A DNA stretch of 64,000 nucleotides from Crocinitomicaceae bacterium (GTDB lineage: Bacteria > Bacteroidota > Bacteroidia > Flavobacteriales_D > Crocinitomicaceae), in the NCBI GenBank assembly GCA_018402525.1, contig JAGYIR010000005.1, positions 1 through 64,000 on the forward strand. Reading direction: 5' to 3'. The position numbers and the translations under genes were made by a program. Below the pieces are notes generated by a model. The model was not told the origin of the DNA. It worked only from the letters and a program-made list of their open reading frames with translations, and did no database searches. Below, piece after piece: positions 61,777 through 64,000 of the stretch (position 1 is the stretch's first letter; every line of letters begins with the position of its first letter).

Positions 61777-64000
61777 ATGGCAAAGAAAACAAAAGGATTC
61801 CCACTTTCGACACTCGCGGTAAACAACCGGAAAACAGTGTTTTTGTTGGCAGTAATTATACTTCTCGGCGGTCTTCTGTCGTATACTTCGATGCCGAAAG
61901 AGAATTTTCCTGAGTTACAGATTCCGGAAATATACATAGGTATTGCCAAACCTGGTTCATCGCCAAAATACATGGCGGAAAAAATTGCTAAAACAGTCGA
62001 AAAGGAGCTGGCAGGGATTAAACTTGTCGATGAAATTAAATCAAATGCTGTCCATGGATACGTGACCATTACTGTCAAGTTTGACTTTAAAATGAACGTC
62101 GACAAGGCACTTCAAAAAGTGAAAGATGCCATTGATCAAGCGCGAACGAAAACTGATTTTCCAGATTTGCCTGTTGAACCCAATGTGTTTGAATTAGACC
62201 CCGGACAAATGCCCATCATGAATATTAACTTGAGGGGAAACAACGCTGCACTTTTAAAATCCATTGCTGAAGAACTTGAGGACGAAATAGAAGATTTAAC
62301 AGAAATTAGTGAGGTTGATATTCGCGGCGTGCAAGAGCAAGAAATGCGCATTGAAGTCGACCCGATAAAAGCACAAAGCGTCAATGTAACGTTAAGCGAT
62401 ATTGAAGCCGCTGTTGGTTCAGAAAATCAAACCATTCCAGGCGGTGAATTACTTATGGACGGTGTGCGAAAAACAATTCGTATTGAAGGTGAGTTTGAAA
62501 GTGCTGAAGAACTTGGTAAAATCATTGTGAAACAAGACGACTACCTACCGGTAAAATTGGAAGACATTGCCAAAGTCGAATTTGGAAATGGAGATACAAC
62601 TTCCTATGCGCGTGAATTCGGACAGTCGGTTGTTATGCTCGACATCAAAAAACAAGCTGGAAAAAATCTGTTGGACGCTTCAGATAAAATCGTCGAAATC
62701 ATTGACAACGCAAAAAAAACGGGAGTCATCCCACGAAGTGTGACAGCGTCCATTACCAATGATCAATCGAACAACACACGTGAAATGGTATCCAACCTAG
62801 AAAATTCGATTATTCTTGGAATTATATTGGTTGTCGGGGTACTTCTTTTCTTTTTAGGACTTAGAAATGCGCTTTTTGTAGGAGTTGCCATCCCCCTATC
62901 AATGCTCATGTCATTCATGATTCTGCAAACTATGGGCGTTACGTTGAACGTAATGGTTCTGTTCTCGCTGGTTTTGGCACTTGGAATGCTGGTCGACAAC
63001 GGAATTGTAATTGTCGAAAACATTTACCGACACATGGACGAGGGACTGTCCTCCAAAGAAGCTGTAATTACAGGTGTTGGTGAGGTCGCTCTTCCAATCA
63101 TCGCTTCCACAGCGACCACACTGGCAGCGTTTCTTCCATTGGCAATCTGGCCAGGGATCATGGGGGAATTTATGAAGTACTTGCCAATCACGTTAATGAT
63201 CGTATTAGGCTCCTCTCTTTTCGTAGCTTTGGTTATTAACCCTGTACTTGCAGTCGTGTACATGAAGGTCACAGATGCCCAACCGAAACGGAAGAAAATC
63301 GTAAGAAATTCACTTATTTTCATGGGTGTTGGAATTGTAATTGCACTTTTGGGCGGTATCGGTCTTGGTAACATCCTTATATTTATTGGACTTATCATGT
63401 TATTGAACTTATTCGTGCTCTACCCTGGTACGGTTCGTTTTCAAACCAAATTCTTGCCACGACTCGAAACGTGGTACGAGAAAGTGCTAACATTTGCATT
63501 GACAGGTAAACGACCGAGAAAATTCTTGCTCTCAACAGTCGGACTATTCGTTTTATCATTTGTTTTAATGGGTGTATTCCCACCTAAAGTTGACTTTTTC
63601 CCGGTTAATCAACCGAATTATGCGAATATTTTCATTACACACCCTATTGGGACAGATATTACTGTAACCAACGAAACCACCTTGAAAGTTGAAAATCGTC
63701 TGAACGAAATATTGGCAGAATACATGGATGCAGATGACACCACTGGAGTTCCGATGGATGAGCGTCTAATTCAATCCATCATAGCGCAAGTCGGAGATGG
63801 AACAAGCGATCCTGCCCAAGGTGTATCCATGGGGAAAACGCCTCACAAGGCTCGGATCTCTGTAAATTTTGTCGAATCACAACATAGAAAAGGCATTGAG
63901 ACTTCGGAGATCTTGAAAAAAATTCAAGATGGAATTACGGATGGAATCACGGCAGATATAGAGATTACGGCTGCTAAAAATGAAGAAGGTCCGCCACAAG
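61777..64000 (+). CDS. RND-family efflux pump permease, 3' truncated by the window
   Basis: From the ATG at 61777 the frame is open to the window end (741 codons of an expected ~1,050-1,150). An N-terminal membrane helix (TVFLLAVIILLGGLLSYTSMPKENFPELQIPEI) is followed by the first porter domain. The helical block next contains SNLENSIILGIILVVGVLLFFLG and the helix-4 proton-relay segment GMLVDNGIVIVENIYRHM. That segment has a single Asp where AcrB has two. The second porter half begins PPKVDFFPVNQPNYANIF. It is the pump component of the tetR-tolC-adaptor operon. The substrate (drug, bile, metal or lipid) is not evident; the single Asp also occurs in metal and lipid RND pumps. Confidence 0.94.
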   Translation, partial: MAKKTKGFPLSTLAVNNRKTVFLLAVIILLGGLLSYTSMPKENFPELQIPEIYIGIAKPGSSPKYMAEKIAKTVEKELAGIKLVDEIKSNAVHGYVTITVKFDFKMNVDKALQKVKDAIDQARTKTDFPDLPVEPNVFELDPGQMPIMNINLRGNNAALLKSIAEELEDEIEDLTEISEVDIRGVQEQEMRIEVDPIKAQSVNVTLSDIEAAVGSENQTIPGGELLMDGVRKTIRIEGEFESAEELGKIIVKQDDYLPVKLEDIAKVEFGNGDTTSYAREFGQSVVMLDIKKQAGKNLLDASDKIVEIIDNAKKTGVIPRSVTASITNDQSNNTREMVSNLENSIILGIILVVGVLLFFLGLRNALFVGVAIPLSMLMSFMILQTMGVTLNVMVLFSLVLALGMLVDNGIVIVENIYRHMDEGLSSKEAVITGVGEVALPIIASTATTLAAFLPLAIWPGIMGEFMKYLPITLMIVLGSSLFVALVINPVLAVVYMKVTDAQPKRKKIVRNSLIFMGVGIVIALLGGIGLGNILIFIGLIMLLNLFVLYPGTVRFQTKFLPRLETWYEKVLTFALTGKRPRKFLLSTVGLFVLSFVLMGVFPPKVDFFPVNQPNYANIFITHPIGTDITVTNETTLKVENRLNEILAEYMDADDTTGVPMDERLIQSIIAQVGDGTSDPAQGVSMGKTPHKARISVNFVESQHRKGIETSEILKKIQDGITDGITADIEITAAKNEEGPPQ

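Noticed and set aside
61752-63583. Minus-strand frames across the RND pump gene
   Set aside because: The plus-strand pump frame is open through the whole region with strong family motifs, so the antisense frames are by-products.

Overview
The window looks like chromosomal DNA of a Bacteroidota bacterium, most probably order Flavobacteriales (a Crocinitomicaceae/Fluviicola-like lineage is a guess). Supporting signs are several secreted proteins ending in the gliding-motility/type IX secretion C-terminal domain (CHU_C, type B sorting), Bacteroidota-type promoters (TTTG - 17-23 nt - TAnnTTTG), an HU-like/SPOR fusion protein, a DUF5686 protein, a four-helix-bundle (S23-type) gene, and moderately AT-rich DNA with few Shine-Dalgarno sequences. 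No rRNA, tRNA, CRISPR array or prophage was seen.

Layout. 1-2 kb: the 3' end of a large CHU_C surface protein, then gapA. 2-6 kb: a minus-strand run ribD - EamA transporter - metallo-beta-lactamase-fold hydrolase - HU/SPOR protein. 6-10.4 kb: an MFS transporter, then two secreted proteins (a collagen-like protein with an S74 chaperone domain, and a CHU_C protein). 10.5-12.7 kb: a peroxide-defence group (ahpC, dps, divergent oxyR with both redox cysteines). 12.7-18.8 kb: a minus-strand run cysC-cysD-[four-helix-bundle element]-cysN-cysQ-barrel protein-waaA, i.e. sulfate activation to PAPS, PAP recycling and Kdo transfer. 19-27.2 kb: eight tightly packed plus-strand genes making activated sugars (UDP-GlcA, UDP-xylose, UDP-diNAc-glucuronic acid, dTDP-4-keto-6-deoxyglucose), ending in a CpsB-type phosphatase. 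27.2-29.6 kb: an inverted-repeat intergenic element and recQ. 29.7-41 kb: envelope genes (tatC, DUF5686, lptB, lipoproteins, an Omp85 protein, mlaFE), plus rmuC, a SprT-like protein and manC. 41-45 kb: a CHU_C protein with about nine 71-residue repeats, split by a frameshift inside repeat 3. 45-58.6 kb: GH3 protein, thiL, unknown proteins, a propeller/Y_Y_Y histidine kinase with its LytTR regulator, a hydrolase, Xaa-Pro aminopeptidase, a degenerate amidotransferase-like protein and rnhA. 58.7-64 kb: a tetR-tolC-adaptor-RND pump operon running off the window.

How it fits together. Much of the window serves the cell envelope. PAPS synthesis without any visible APS/PAPS reductase, next to nucleotide-sugar genes, suggests PAPS may be used for sulfation of a polysaccharide or lipid (inference). 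Lipoproteins, CHU_C proteins, Omp85, LptB, Mla, WaaA and Tat components describe a complex outer membrane.

The least ordinary items are: a roughly 490-bp unit with 37-bp near-perfect inverted termini carrying a four-helix-bundle gene exactly between cysD and cysN; a CTP-synthase-type glutaminase domain lacking its nucleophile; a frameshifted repeat protein; promoters placed 4 nt from start codons; and tiny lipoproteins, one of 46 residues.
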